Positions 1-9,043 of a stretch of 64,000 nt of DNA are shown in pieces (positions within the stretch are counted from its first letter, which is position 1; every line of letters starts with the position of its first letter). The stretch comes from Microvirga zambiensis WSM3693 (GTDB lineage Bacteria; Pseudomonadota; Alphaproteobacteria; Rhizobiales; Beijerinckiaceae), in assembly GCF_016735695.1 (NCBI RefSeq), contig NZ_JAERQD010000012.1, positions 62,001-126,000 on the forward strand, written 5' to 3'. Below the pieces are notes generated by a model. The model searched no databases. It was not told where the DNA came from and was given only the letters and a program-made list of their open reading frames with translations. Position numbers and translations under genes: made by a program.

Positions 1-792
1 CAACTCGCGCGAGAAGAACTCGAGCTCCTCCAGCGCTCGCCGCAGACCCGGATCCTCCGGATGCCCGTCGACCTCGGCATAGAACTGCGTGGCGGTGAAG
101 TCGCCCTCCAGCATGTAGCTTTCGAGCTTGGTCATGTTGACGCCGTTGGTGGCGAAACCGCCGAGCGCCTTGTAGAGCGCTGCCGGCAGGTTGCGGACGC
201 GGAAGACGAAGGAGGTCACGAGAGGCCCCTGCCCGGCCGGCGCCCAATGGGGCGTCTTCGACAGGATGACGAAGCGGGTGGTGTTGTGGGCCTCGTCCTC
301 CACATCCTCGGCCAGGATCTTCAGGCCGTAGATGTCGGCCGCCATGCGCGGCGAGAGGGATGCCCGGGTCGGATCCTTCCACTCCGACACCTCGCGCGCG
401 GAGCCGGCGGTGTCGCCGGCCACGTGGGCTTTGAGCCCGAGCTTGCGGATGATCTTGCGGCACTGGCCGAGCGCATGGACGTGGCTGTAGACGTCCTTGA
501 CGGTGCCGAGATTGGCCTCGGGGATGGCCATCAGATGAAAATGGATCGGCAGGAAATGCTCGCCGACGATGTGAAGCCCCGAGGTCGGCAGCAGGTGGTG
601 GATGTCGGCGACGCGGCCCGCGATGGAATTCTCGATCGGGATCATGGCGAGGCCCGCCGGGCCTTCGTTCACGGCGGCGAAGGCGTCCTCGAAGGTCGGA
701 CAGGGCAAGACTTCCCAGTCAGGACGCGCCTCAGAGCAGGCCGTGTGCGAATTGGCGCCGAGCTCGCCTTGGAACGAAATGATCTTGCTCAT
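1..792 (-). CDS. pheA: Prephenate dehydratase (C-terminal end outside window)
   Basis: Converts prephenate to phenylpyruvate in phenylalanine synthesis. The visible 264 residues begin [16 protein letters not shown], a typical dehydratase N-terminus, and carry the catalytic-region motif NTTRF near residue 170. An ACT regulatory domain follows with NMTKLESY, the counterpart of the ESRP phenylalanine-binding motif. The frame is open to base 1, so the last residues lie outside the window. The ATG at 792 overlaps the kdsB stop by four bases (ATGA), so the two genes are translationally coupled with kdsB first. It is a stand-alone dehydratase without a chorismate mutase domain, as in most alphaproteobacteria. 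Confidence 0.95.
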   Translation of the reverse strand, partial: MSKIISFQGELGANSHTACSEARPDWEVLPCPTFEDAFAAVNEGPAGLAMIPIENSIAGRVADIHHLLPTSGLHIVGEHFLPIHFHLMAIPEANLGTVKDVYSHVHALGQCRKIIRKLGLKAHVAGDTAGSAREVSEWKDPTRASLSPRMAADIYGLKILAEDVEDEAHNTTRFVILSKTPHWAPAGQGPLVTSFVFRVRNLPAALYKALGGFATNGVNMTKLESYMLEGDFTATQFYAEVDGHPEDPGLRRALEELEFFSREL

Positions 793-1532
793 GATGTCCT
801 CCGGGAGGCGATGATCTCGCGCGCCTCCTCCAATTGCTGCGGCGTGTCGACCCCGAAAGGCACGTCGTCGACGACGACCGCGTCGATGCGCATCCCAGCC
901 TCGACGGCCCTGAGCTGTTCCAGGCGCTCCCGGGTTTCCAGGGGCGAGGCCGGAAGCCCGACGAAGCGCTGCAGGGCGGCACGGCGATAGGCGTAGACGC
1001 CGATGTGATGGTAGAGCGGTCCGTCGCCGGTCGGGGCGGTCGCCCGCGTGAAGTAGAGGGCACGGAAGCGACCGGGCGACAGTTCGGTCCCCACCATCTT
1101 CACGACGTTCGGATTCGCCTTCTCGTCCTCGCGCTCGATCGGATAGACAAGGGTCGCGATGTCGACCGCGGGATCGAGCAGAGGCGCGATGACGGCGGCT
1201 ATCGCACGGGGGTCGATGGTCGGGAAATCCCCCTGAACGTTGACGACCACGTCATGCCGGCCCTCGGGGTCGAGTTTATCCACAGCCTCGGCAATCCGAT
1301 CCGAGCCGGAGCCGTGGTCGGAGCGGGTCATGACGGCTTCTCCGCCGACCGCGCGAACGGCCTCGGCGATTTCGGGAGCATCGGTCGCCACTGCAACGGG
1401 GCCGATGCCGGCTTCCATCGCCCGGCGCCAGACATGGACGATCATGGGCTCTCCCGCGATCTCGGCCAGGGGCTTGTTGGGCAACCGCGTGGCGGCGAGG
1501 CGGGCGGGGATGAGAATGATGGGATCGGACAT
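789..1532 (-). CDS. kdsB: 3-deoxy-manno-octulosonate cytidylyltransferase
   Basis: Activates Kdo as CMP-Kdo for lipid A and LPS core synthesis in the cytoplasm. The 247-residue protein has the nucleotidyltransferase start [18 protein letters not shown], then VQGDFP near residue 100 and [10 protein letters not shown] near residue 180, all typical of KdsB. The ATG at 1532 gives the usual family length. A second ATG four codons upstream (1544) is possible; neither has a clear Shine-Dalgarno. It overlaps pheA by four bases. Confidence 0.93.
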   Translation of the reverse strand: MSDPIILIPARLAATRLPNKPLAEIAGEPMIVHVWRRAMEAGIGPVAVATDAPEIAEAVRAVGGEAVMTRSDHGSGSDRIAEAVDKLDPEGRHDVVVNVQGDFPTIDPRAIAAVIAPLLDPAVDIATLVYPIEREDEKANPNVVKMVGTELSPGRFRALYFTRATAPTGDGPLYHHIGVYAYRRAALQRFVGLPASPLETRERLEQLRAVEAGMRIDAVVVDDVPFGVDTPQQLEEAREIIASRRTS

Positions 1533-1584
1533 GAGGCGGTTCATCTCAGAAAACTGCGCGTGCTTACCAAGGCGGACTCCGTTT

Positions 1585-1678
1585 GTCATTCCCGGGAAGC
1601 CGCGCAGCGGAGGGGAAGGGAAGCCATGGCACCGAGCGCGCGAGGCGCCCCTTCCGACTTCGTGCGCCGGGGATGACG
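1585..1678. repeat. Dispersed GTCATTCCCGG repeat (family B)
   Basis: Starts GTCATTCCCGGG and ends CGCCGGGGATGACG, so the ends are inverted copies of each other. The inside has GGGGAAGGGAA and CCCCTTCC arms. Related copies lie at 7653-7750 and 46972-47078. It fills part of the 375-base gap between kdsB and the cytochrome gene; the rest (1679-1907) shows no gene and should hold the cytochrome promoter. Confidence 0.7.
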
Positions 1679-1907
1679 ATGAACGTCCAGCCTCAACGCC
1701 GCGGCGACATCGGATCCGGGACCCTGAGAGGCCCGCAGGCGTTGCAAAGCCGTGCTGCGACCACGAGAACGGCGAAAACTCCAGAAAACCCCATTGTCAA
1801 AACCCCTTCTCTACGGCTAAGCAACGCCCCTGTCGCGGGTGCATGCCCGCGGATCCGTTCTGCTGCCTGGTTTCGCCGGTTGTACGAAGGCGAGGAGAGC
1901 TTCACTT

Positions 1908-2447
1908 ATGAATATCGAGACCAATAAGATCGCGGGCGCCGTCTTCGCTTCGCTCCTCTTCGTGGTCGGCGTCAACGTTATCGCCGGCGGTATGTTTGCC
2001 CCTCACAAGCCCGCCGTCCCAGGTTATGACCTTCCGGCTCCGGAAGAGGCGGCCGCCGGTGGCGCCGCTGCCGCGGCTCCCGCCGAGCCGCTCCCGGTTC
2101 TCCTGGCCAGTGCGGATGCGGCAAAGGGCCAGGCCCAGTCGCGCAAATGCGCCTCCTGCCACACCTTCGAAAAGGGCGGGCCGAACAAGGTGGGCCCGAA
2201 TCTCTACGGCGTCGTCGGCCGCCCGGTCGCCTCGCACGAGGGCTTCAACTACTCGGCAGGCATGAAGGCCCATGGCGGCAACTGGACCTACGAGGCCCTG
2301 GACGCCTTCGTCCACAACCCGAAGCAGGCCACTCCCGGCACGATCATGGCCTTCGCCGGCCTTGCCGCGGCCAAGGACCGTGCCGACCTGCTGGCCTATC
2401 TGCGGAGCCTCTCCGACAGCCCGGTCGCCTTCCCGGCAGCTCAGTAA
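1908..2447 (+). CDS. cycM: Membrane-anchored cytochrome c, CycM type
   Basis: A class I c-type cytochrome that carries electrons between the bc1 complex and terminal oxidase on the periplasmic face of the membrane. The 179-residue protein has an uncleaved N-terminal membrane anchor (about residues 8-29), an Ala/Pro-rich linker, and a cytochrome domain with heme motif CASCH at residues 81-85. The probable distal Met ligand is M147 in IMAFAGL. The ATG at 1908 is preceded by GGAG at 1894-1897. Longer upstream in-frame starts would place non-family residues before the anchor. A strong terminator follows at 2473. Assignment as CycM rests on the anchor plus linker layout. Confidence 0.87.
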   Translation: MNIETNKIAGAVFASLLFVVGVNVIAGGMFAPHKPAVPGYDLPAPEEAAAGGAAAAAPAEPLPVLLASADAAKGQAQSRKCASCHTFEKGGPNKVGPNLYGVVGRPVASHEGFNYSAGMKAHGGNWTYEALDAFVHNPKQATPGTIMAFAGLAAAKDRADLLAYLRSLSDSPVAFPAAQ

Positions 2448-2472
2448 CATATTCACAACGATCACATTTCGG

Positions 2473-2505
2473 AAAGCCGGGCCCTCGCGCCCGGCTTTTC
2501 TTTTT
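2473..2505 (+). terminator. Rho-independent terminator after cycM
   Basis: Perfect 10-bp stem AAAGCCGGGC/GCCCGGCTTT (2473-2482 and 2489-2498) with a 6-base loop, followed by TCTTTTT. It separates the cytochrome gene from the yej operon. Confidence 0.9.
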
Positions 2506-2603
2506 GGTCTTTCCCGCGTTTCGGGCATTGTCCCTTGCGCTCGCCCCGTTACGCACGAAATCTAACGGGGCAACAGACGCCTCACCCTCGAAGGAGACGC
2601 CTT

Positions 2604-4448
2604 GTGATCCGCACCCTTCTGCCGAGCCTGCTTGCGGCCTGCCTCGCCTTCACGCCCCTCGCAGCCCAGGACGCGCCATGGCGGCACGGTGCAGCCCTCC
2701 TCGACGAGCCGAAATACCCGCAGGACTTCCCGCATTTCGATTACGTCAACCCAAGCGCGCCGAAGGGCGGGCTGGTGCGCCTCGGCGCGCTCGGCACCTT
2801 CGACAGCTTCAACGTGGTCGTCGCCGGCGTGAAGGGATCCCCCGAACAGGGCCTCGGCCTGATCTACGAGACATTGACCACCTCAGCCCTCGACGAGCCG
2901 AACGCCTCATACGGCCTGCTCGCCGAATCCTTCTCGTTTCCGGAGGATTATTCATCGGTCAGCTTCCGCCTGCGCCCGGAAGCGCGCTGGCACGACGGCA
3001 AGCCTGTGACCGTGGACGACGTGATCTTCTCGTTCGAGAGCCTGAAGACCAACAGCCCCACCTACGCATTCTATTATGCCAACGTCAGCAAGGCCGAAAA
3101 GACCGGCGAGCGCGAGGTGAAGTTCACCTTCGACGAGAAGGGCAACCGCGAGCTGCCGCAGATCATGGGGCAGCTGATGGTGCTGCCGAAGCACTGGTGG
3201 GAGGGCACCGCGGCGGACGGACGCAAGCGCGACATCACGCAGACCACCCTCGAACCGCCGCTCGGCTCCGGCCCCTATCGCCTGAAGAATTTCGATGCCG
3301 GCCGCAACGCATCCTACGAGCGCGTGAAGGATTATTGGGGCGAGAAAACCAACGTGAATGTCGGTCAGAACAATTTCGACGAGATCCGCTACGAATATTA
3401 TCGCGATGCGACGGTGCTGCTCGAAGCCTTCAAGGCGGACCGACTCGATTTCCGCACCGAGAACAGCGCCCGCAACTGGGCAACCGGATACGATTTCCCG
3501 GCGCGGCAGGAAGGCCGCGTGGTGCTCGAAGAGTTTCCTTTCCGCGCCACCGGCGTGATGCAGGCTTTCGTGCTCAACATGCGGCGCGACAAGTTCAAGG
3601 ACCAGCGCGTTCGCCGTGCATTCAACCTCGCCTTCCCCTTCGAGGAACTGAACAAGACGATCTTCTACGGCCTCTACGAGCGGCCCTCGAGCTATTTCTT
3701 CGGTCTCGACCTCGCCTCGTCCGGACTGCCCGAAGGACGTGAGCTGGCGATCCTCGAATCCGTTCGCGACAAGGTTCCGGCATCGGTCTTCACGACGCCC
3801 TACAAGAACCCGGTCAACGATTCGCCCGAGACGATCCGCAACAACCTGCGCGAGGCCGACCGGCTGCTCAAGGAAGCCGGCTGGGAGGTGAAGAACGGCC
3901 GCCGCGTCAACGCGAAAGGCGAGGTCCTGACCGCCGAGCTGCTCAGCAGCAGCCCGAACGAGGAGCGTGTGTTCCTGCCCTACAAGGCATCCCTCGACCG
4001 CCTCGGCATCGCAACCTCCGTGCGCACCGTCGACGACGTGCAATACACCAACCGCACCCGCGCCTTCGACTTCGACATCGCCACGGGCCTGTGGCCGCAA
4101 TCGTCATCGCCCGGCAACGAGCAGCGCGAGTTCTGGGGATCGAAGGCCGCCGCGCGCGAGGGCTCGCGCAACCTGTCCGGCATCGCCGATCCGGGCATCG
4201 ATGCGCTCATCGACAAGGTGATCTACGCCAAGGACCGGGAGGAGCTCGTGGCCGCGACGAAGGCGCTCGACCGCGTGCTCCTGGCCCACGATTACGTGGT
4301 GCCGCAATGGACATCGCTGAAGCAGCGCACCGCGCGCTGGAACCGCTACGGCCATCCCGAAACCATGCCGCGCTACGGCGGCGCCGCCTTCCCGACGATC
4401 TGGTGGTATGACGAGGCCAAGGCCGCGAAGACCGGAGCGCCGCGATGA
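2604..4448 (+). CDS. yejA: YejA-type peptide ABC transporter binding protein (Sec-exported)
   Basis: Periplasmic solute-binding protein (SBP_bac_5 family) of a YejABEF importer. In E. coli this system takes up microcin C and peptides, and in rhizobia it affects sensitivity to antimicrobial peptides. The 614-residue product starts at GTG 2604, with AAGGAG seven bases upstream, and has a Sec signal ending near TPLAAQD. The mature start KYPQDFPHFDYVNPSAPKGG is characteristic of YejA. Residues about 70-500 form the binding fold. It overlaps the next gene by ATGA. That gene is a paralogue, so substrate choice may be split between the two. Confidence 0.9.
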   Translation: MIRTLLPSLLAACLAFTPLAAQDAPWRHGAALLDEPKYPQDFPHFDYVNPSAPKGGLVRLGALGTFDSFNVVVAGVKGSPEQGLGLIYETLTTSALDEPNASYGLLAESFSFPEDYSSVSFRLRPEARWHDGKPVTVDDVIFSFESLKTNSPTYAFYYANVSKAEKTGEREVKFTFDEKGNRELPQIMGQLMVLPKHWWEGTAADGRKRDITQTTLEPPLGSGPYRLKNFDAGRNASYERVKDYWGEKTNVNVGQNNFDEIRYEYYRDATVLLEAFKADRLDFRTENSARNWATGYDFPARQEGRVVLEEFPFRATGVMQAFVLNMRRDKFKDQRVRRAFNLAFPFEELNKTIFYGLYERPSSYFFGLDLASSGLPEGRELAILESVRDKVPASVFTTPYKNPVNDSPETIRNNLREADRLLKEAGWEVKNGRRVNAKGEVLTAELLSSSPNEERVFLPYKASLDRLGIATSVRTVDDVQYTNRTRAFDFDIATGLWPQSSSPGNEQREFWGSKAAAREGSRNLSGIADPGIDALIDKVIYAKDREELVAATKALDRVLLAHDYVVPQWTSLKQRTARWNRYGHPETMPRYGGAAFPTIWWYDEAKAAKTGAPR

Positions 4449-6307
4449 GACCTTTCAATCGCCGCACCCTCCTCAAGACCGGAGCGGCGAGCGCCGCTCT
4501 CTCCGTTCTGCCACGAACCGGCTTCGCGCAGGAGGGCGAGACCGAAACGCATGGTCTCTCGAGCTTCGGCGAGCTGAAATATCCGCCGGACTTCAAGCAT
4601 TTCGACTACGTGAATCCGGCAGCTCCCAAGGGCGGCACGCTGGCGATCCAGATCAAGCAGACCCTCGGCAACCAGAATTTCGATACGTTCAACACGCTCC
4701 ACGTCTTCGTCCTGCGCGGCGACGGCGCCGCCGGCATGACCGGCACGTTCGACACCCTGATGGCCGGCACGGCGGACGAGCCGGATGCGCTCTACGGCCT
4801 CGTCGCGAAGAGCGTGCGAATCTCCGACGACAAGCTCACCTACCGCTTCATCTTGCGCCCGGAAGCGCGCTTCCATGACGGATCGCGGCTGACGGCGAGG
4901 GATGTCGCGTTCTCGCTGAACATCCTGAAGACCAAGGGCCATCCGAACTTCAGCCAGCTCCTGACCCAGATGGCATCGGCCGAAGCGGAATCCGACGATG
5001 TGCTGCGTGTCCAGTTCACACCGCAGCGCAGTCGCGATCTGCATCTCATCATCGCCGGAATGCCGATCTTCTCCGAGCGCTATTGGCAAGGCAAGGATTT
5101 CGAAGCCTCGACGCTGGAAGCGCCGCTCGGCTCCGGCGCCTACAAGGTCGGACGCTTCGAGGTCGGGCGCTTCATCGAGTTCGATCGCGTACGGGACTAC
5201 TGGGCCAAGGATCTGCCGGTGAATGTGGGGCAGAACAATTTCGAGCATCTTCGCTACGAATATTTCCGCGACCGCATCGTCGCCTTCGAAGCCTTCAAGA
5301 ACGGCACGCTCAACTACAACGAGGAATACACGTCCCGCATCTGGTCGACCGGCTACGACTTCCCGGCCGTGCGAGAAGGCAAGGTGAAGAAGGAAGAGAT
5401 TTCGAGCGAGGCGCCCGCGACGATCCAGGGCTGGTACTTCAACACGCGCCGCGACACCTTCAAGGATCCGCGCATCCGCGAAGCCATCGGCCTCGCCTTC
5501 GACTTCGAATGGACGAACGCGAACATCATGTTCGGCCTGTTCAAGCGGACGACCTCCTATTTCGAGAACAGCGACATGAAGGCGGTGGGCAAGCCCACGG
5601 CGGACGAGCTGAAGCTGCTCGAGCCGTTCCGCGGCAAGCTTCCCGCCACCGTCTTCGAGGATCCGGTTCTGCCGCCCATTTCCGACGGCTCGGGCCAGGA
5701 CAGGCGTCTCCTGCGCCGCGCGGACGAACTCTTGCGCGAGGCCGGCTGCAAGCGCGAGGGCGGCACCTTGAGGCTGCCGAACGGGCAGCCCTTCAAGATC
5801 GAGTTCCTGGACTTCCAGCCCTCGCTTCAGCCGCATACGCAGCCGTTCCAGGCCAACCTGAAGCGGCTCGGCATCGACGCCTCCTCGCGCATCGTGGATG
5901 CCGCGCAATATCAGCGCCGCATGGACGAGTACGATTTCGACATGGCGAGCCGCAACCTCGTCGGCTCGTCCACTCCTGGCGACGGCCTGCGCATCGTCTA
6001 CGGTTCGGAATCCGGCAAAAGGCCAGGCTCGCGGAATATCGCCGGAATCGACAGCCCGGCGGTGGACGCCCTCATCGACAAGATCGGCAACGCCAGGTCG
6101 CGCCAGGAGCTGAACATCGCCTGCCGCGCCCTGGACCGGGTTCTCCGTTCGGGCCATTATTGGGTTCCCATGTGGTACCGGGCCAGCGAATGGCTGGCCT
6201 ATTGGGACCAGTTCTCGCGCCCCGCGACCAAGCCCCGCCTTGCCTCTGGCGCACCGGGAACCTGGTGGTACGATGCCGAGAAGGCAAAGCGGATCGGAAG
6301 AGGATAA
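4445..6307 (+). CDS. yejA: Second YejA-type binding protein (Tat-type signal)
   Basis: A 620-residue paralogue of the preceding protein, sharing KYPPDFKHFDYVNPAAPKGG and matching blocks such as NVGQNNFEHLRYEYFRD. Unlike its neighbour, its signal peptide carries a twin-arginine motif (NRRTLLKTGAA), which predicts export in the folded state. The start ATG overlaps the upstream stop by four bases, so the two are translated together. One set of permeases and one ATPase follow, so both proteins probably serve one transporter. The peptide specificity of each cannot be read from sequence. Confidence 0.9.
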   Translation: MRPFNRRTLLKTGAASAALSVLPRTGFAQEGETETHGLSSFGELKYPPDFKHFDYVNPAAPKGGTLAIQIKQTLGNQNFDTFNTLHVFVLRGDGAAGMTGTFDTLMAGTADEPDALYGLVAKSVRISDDKLTYRFILRPEARFHDGSRLTARDVAFSLNILKTKGHPNFSQLLTQMASAEAESDDVLRVQFTPQRSRDLHLIIAGMPIFSERYWQGKDFEASTLEAPLGSGAYKVGRFEVGRFIEFDRVRDYWAKDLPVNVGQNNFEHLRYEYFRDRIVAFEAFKNGTLNYNEEYTSRIWSTGYDFPAVREGKVKKEEISSEAPATIQGWYFNTRRDTFKDPRIREAIGLAFDFEWTNANIMFGLFKRTTSYFENSDMKAVGKPTADELKLLEPFRGKLPATVFEDPVLPPISDGSGQDRRLLRRADELLREAGCKREGGTLRLPNGQPFKIEFLDFQPSLQPHTQPFQANLKRLGIDASSRIVDAAQYQRRMDEYDFDMASRNLVGSSTPGDGLRIVYGSESGKRPGSRNIAGIDSPAVDALIDKIGNARSRQELNIACRALDRVLRSGHYWVPMWYRASEWLAYWDQFSRPATKPRLASGAPGTWWYDAEKAKRIGRG

Positions 6308-6363
6308 GGCTTGGACACCCCACTGACGACCGGCCGCATCGGCCTTGAATCCGCAGGCGCCTG

Positions 6364-7476
6364 ATGCTGGCCTATATCGCACGCCGCGTGCTTCTCATGA
6401 TCCCCACCATCCTCGGGATCATGCTCATCTCCTTCGTGCTGGTGCAGTTCGCCCCCGGCGGCCCCGTGGAGCGCATCATCGCGCAGCTGCAGGGGCAGGA
6501 TTCGGGTGCCTCCTCCCGCATCTCCGGCGGCGGCGGCGATTTCGGCGCGCAGAGTCCGGGCGGAGCAGGTGCGGGCGCAGGTGACACATCCTCCCGCTAT
6601 CGCGGCGCTCAAGGACTCGATCCGCAATTCATCAAGCAGCTCGAGGTCCAGTTCGGCTTCGACAAGCCGGCCTATGAGCGCTTCCTGAAGATGATCTGGG
6701 ATTATGCCCGCTTCGACTTCGGCAAGAGCTATTTTCGCGACATCTCCGTGCTGGAGCTCATCAAGGAGAAGCTGCCGGTCTCTGTCAGCCTGGGCCTCTG
6801 GATGACGCTGCTCTCCTATGCGATCTCGATCCCGCTCGGCATCAGGAAAGCCGTGCATGACGGGTCCTCCTTCGACATCTGGACCTCGGCCATCGTCATC
6901 ATCGGCTATGCGATCCCGGGCTTCCTCTTCGCGATCCTCCTGATCGTGCTCTTCGCCGGCGGCTCGTTCTGGCAGATCTTCCCCTTGCGCGGCCTGACCT
7001 CGGAAGACTGGGACTTCATGCCCTGGTACTGGCAGATCGTGGATTACTTCTGGCACCTCGTGCTGCCGATCACCGCCATGGCGCTCGGTGCTTTCGCCAC
7101 CTCGACCCTGCTGACGAAGAACTCCTTCCTCGACGAGATCCGCAAGCAATACGTGCTCACCGCACGCATGAAGGGCCTCTCAGAGCGCCAGGTGCTCTAC
7201 GGCCATGTGTTCCGCAATGCGATGCTGATCGTGATCGCCGGCTTTCCCGGCGCCTTCATTGGAGCCTTCTTCGCCGGCGCGCTTCTGATCGAGACCATCT
7301 TCTCCCTCGACGGGCTCGGCCTGCTCTCCTTCGAATCCATCGTCAACCGCGACTATCCCGTGGTCTTCGCCAACCTCTACATCTTCTCGCTCGTGGGCCT
7401 CGCGGTGAACCTGCTCTCGGATCTCACCTATACCTGGATCGATCCGCGGATCGATTTCGAGACCCGGGAGGCGTGA
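6364..7476 (+). CDS. yejB: YejB-type peptide ABC permease
   Basis: Inner-membrane permease of the Yej importer, 370 residues. The N-terminal segment [20 protein letters not shown] is the first membrane helix. Residues about 45-80 are a Gly/Ser/Ala-rich periplasmic stretch ([13 protein letters not shown]). The rest has five further hydrophobic segments and the binding-protein-dependent permease loop around [17 protein letters not shown]. It lies 56 bases after the second yejA. Its stop TGA sits inside GAGGCGTGAGATGA (7468-7481), a sequence that recurs at 7619 and at the yejE start. Confidence 0.92.
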   Translation: MLAYIARRVLLMIPTILGIMLISFVLVQFAPGGPVERIIAQLQGQDSGASSRISGGGGDFGAQSPGGAGAGAGDTSSRYRGAQGLDPQFIKQLEVQFGFDKPAYERFLKMIWDYARFDFGKSYFRDISVLELIKEKLPVSVSLGLWMTLLSYAISIPLGIRKAVHDGSSFDIWTSAIVIIGYAIPGFLFAILLIVLFAGGSFWQIFPLRGLTSEDWDFMPWYWQIVDYFWHLVLPITAMALGAFATSTLLTKNSFLDEIRKQYVLTARMKGLSERQVLYGHVFRNAMLIVIAGFPGAFIGAFFAGALLIETIFSLDGLGLLSFESIVNRDYPVVFANLYIFSLVGLAVNLLSDLTYTWIDPRIDFETREA

Positions 7477-7481
7477 GATGA
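7468..7481 (+). repeat. 14-base junction direct repeat, copy 1
   Basis: GAGGCGTGAGATGA at the yejB stop. The same 14 bases recur at 7619-7632, and with one change (A to C) at 7870-7883 over the yejE start codon. The three copies bracket the two blocks of repeat DNA in this gap, like a duplicated insertion target. Confidence 0.75.
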
Positions 7482-7505
7482 ATTCAGAGCGATCATCCCA
7501 CTTTC

Positions 7506-7612
7506 GTCATGCCCGGCCTTGTGCCGGGTATCCACGCCTTCTGGCGCGGCGGTTCGAAGACGTGGATGGCCGGGCTGATCCCCGGATCAAGTCCGGGGAC
7601 GGCCATGACGAC
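7506..7612. repeat. Dispersed GTCATGGCCGG repeat (family A)
   Basis: Begins GTCATGCCCGGCC and ends GGCCATGACGAC, with internal inverted arms ATCCACGCC/GGCGTGGAT and CCCCGGAT/GTCCGGGG. Related elements lie at 7757, 17034, 19644, 47086 and 52376. It is non-coding and sits in the yejB-yejE gap. Confidence 0.75.
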
Positions 7613-7618
7613 GGTGGG

Positions 7619-7632
7619 GAGGCGTGAGATGA
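7619..7632 (+). repeat. 14-base junction direct repeat, copy 2
   Basis: Exact copy of the bases at the yejB stop (7468-7481), placed between the two repeat blocks. Confidence 0.75.
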
Positions 7633-7652
7633 TGAATCCATCACACCTCGAT

Positions 7653-7750
7653 GTCATTCCCGGCCGGAGCGCAGCGAAGGGGAAGGGAATCTCTCTCCCT
7701 GCGCAGCACCATGGATCCCCTTCCCTCGCCTTCGGCTCGCCGGGGAAACC
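7653..7750. repeat. Dispersed GTCATTCCCGG repeat (family B)
   Basis: Starts GTCATTCCCGGCCGGAGCG and ends GGCTCGCCGGGG, with GGGGAAGGGAAT and ATCCCCTTCCC as internal arms. Same family as 1585-1678 and 46972-47078. Confidence 0.75.
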
Positions 7751-7756
7751 CTTCAC

Positions 7757-7859
7757 GTCATGGCCGTCCCCGGACTTGATCCGGGGATCAGCCCGGCCAT
7801 CCCGATCGGCGATGGCGCCACACCTTATCGGGATCACCGGCACGAGGCCGGTGATGACG
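7757..7859. repeat. Dispersed GTCATGGCCGG repeat (family A)
   Basis: Starts GTCATGGCCGTCCCCGG and ends GGCCGGTGATGACGG, with internal CATCCCGAT and ATCGGGATC arms. It shares the GGATCAAGTCCGG-type core with 7506-7612, here in the opposite orientation. It ends 20 bases before yejE. Confidence 0.75.
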
Positions 7860-7869
7860 GCGGTAGAGC

Positions 7870-7883
7870 GAGGCGTGCGATGA
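7870..7883 (+). repeat. 14-base junction direct repeat, copy 3, over the yejE start
   Basis: GAGGCGTGCGATGA; the ATG is the yejE start codon. It differs by one base from copies at 7468 and 7619. Its GAGG can act as a Shine-Dalgarno, so the duplication would keep a ribosome binding site in front of yejE. Confidence 0.7.
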
Positions 7884-9043
7884 ACGAGACCATTCCCGTC
7901 GTCTCGCCGGCTTCATCGCCGGTCGCGCCGCCCCTGCCGAAGGAAGGCTTCATCAAGCTCTCGCCGCTCAACCGACGGCGCTTCGCCAATTTCAAGGCCA
8001 ACCGGCGCGGCTACTGGTCGTTCTGGATCTTCATGGTCCTGTTCGTCCTGAGCCTGTTCGCGGAACTCATCGCCAACGACAAGCCGATCCTCGCCTCCTA
8101 CAAGGGAGAGATCCTCTTCCCGGCTTTCGTCGATTACCCGGAAGAGAAGTTCGGCGGCTTCCTGGCGCAGACCGACTACCGCGACCCCGTCATCTCCAAG
8201 GAGATCCAGGAGAACGGCTGGTTGCTCTGGGCGCCGGTCCGCTTCTCCTACAACACGCACAATCTCGACCTGCCCGTCCCCGCGCCGGCGCCGCCGACCT
8301 GGATGCTCACCGACGCGCAATGCAAGCCGATTGCGGAGCGCACCGGCGGCACGGGCTGCAAGGACATCGAATGGAACTGGCTCGGCACCGACGACCAGGG
8401 CCGCGACGTGGTGGCGCGCCTGATCTACGGCTTCCGCATCTCGGTGCTGTTCGGGCTGACGCTTGCCGGCATATCGTCGCTCATCGGCATCCTGGCCGGT
8501 GCGGTCCAGGGGTATTATGGCGGCTGGACGGACCTTCTGTTCCAGCGCTTCATCGAGGTCTGGACGGCGATCCCCTCGCTCTATCTGCTCATCATCATCT
8601 CGGCGGTGATCACGCCGAGCTTCTTCGTGCTGCTCGGCATCCTGCTGCTGTTCTCGTGGGTTTCCCTTGTGGGCGTGGTGCGTGCGGAGTTCCTGCGCGC
8701 GCGAAACTTCGAATATGTTCGTGCGGCCCGCGCGCTCGGCCTGTCTAACTCCACCATCATGTTCAAGCACCTCCTGCCGAACGCCATGGTGGCGACGCTC
8801 ACCTTCCTGCCCTTCATCATCAACGGCTCGATCACGACGCTCACCTCCCTCGACTTCCTCGGCTTCGGCCTGCCCCCCGGCTCGCCCTCGCTCGGCGAGC
8901 TGCTGGCCCAGGGCAAGGCCAATCTCCAGGCGCCGTGGCTCGGCCTTGCCGGCTTCTTCGTGATCGCCATCATGCTCAGCCTCCTCATCTTCGTCGGCGA
9001 AGCGGTGCGCGACGCCTTCGACCCGCGGAAGACGTTTCGATGA
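7880..9043 (+). CDS. yejE: YejE-type peptide ABC permease
   Basis: Second inner-membrane permease of the Yej importer, 387 residues. The Pro-rich N-terminus is followed by LNRRRFANFKANRRGYWSFW, typical of YejE, then a first membrane helix. A long periplasmic insert follows (about residues 75-180, including FVDYPEEKFGGF), then five helices with the permease loop at AARALGLSNSTI. The frame stays open upstream through repeat DNA to 7760, but MNETIP at 7880 is the conserved-looking start. The ATGA overlap with yejF supports one operon despite the 403-base gap from yejB. Confidence 0.93.
   Translation: MNETIPVVSPASSPVAPPLPKEGFIKLSPLNRRRFANFKANRRGYWSFWIFMVLFVLSLFAELIANDKPILASYKGEILFPAFVDYPEEKFGGFLAQTDYRDPVISKEIQENGWLLWAPVRFSYNTHNLDLPVPAPAPPTWMLTDAQCKPIAERTGGTGCKDIEWNWLGTDDQGRDVVARLIYGFRISVLFGLTLAGISSLIGILAGAVQGYYGGWTDLLFQRFIEVWTAIPSLYLLIIISAVITPSFFVLLGILLLFSWVSLVGVVRAEFLRARNFEYVRAARALGLSNSTIMFKHLLPNAMVATLTFLPFIINGSITTLTSLDFLGFGLPPGSPSLGELLAQGKANLQAPWLGLAGFFVIAIMLSLLIFVGEAVRDAFDPRKTFR

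Noticed and set aside
4373-6382. 669-codon minus-strand frame opposite the second yejA
   Set aside because: Shadow frame; the plus strand carries a complete binding protein with signal peptide and operon overlaps.
7506-7859. CRISPR array
   Set aside because: The repeats are inverted, differ in length and carry no regular unique spacers; no cas genes are in the window.
7493-7883. Open frames within the yejB-yejE repeat cluster, including an N-terminal extension of yejE
   Set aside because: They translate palindromic repeat DNA seen also at non-coding sites; the conserved YejE region starts at 7880.
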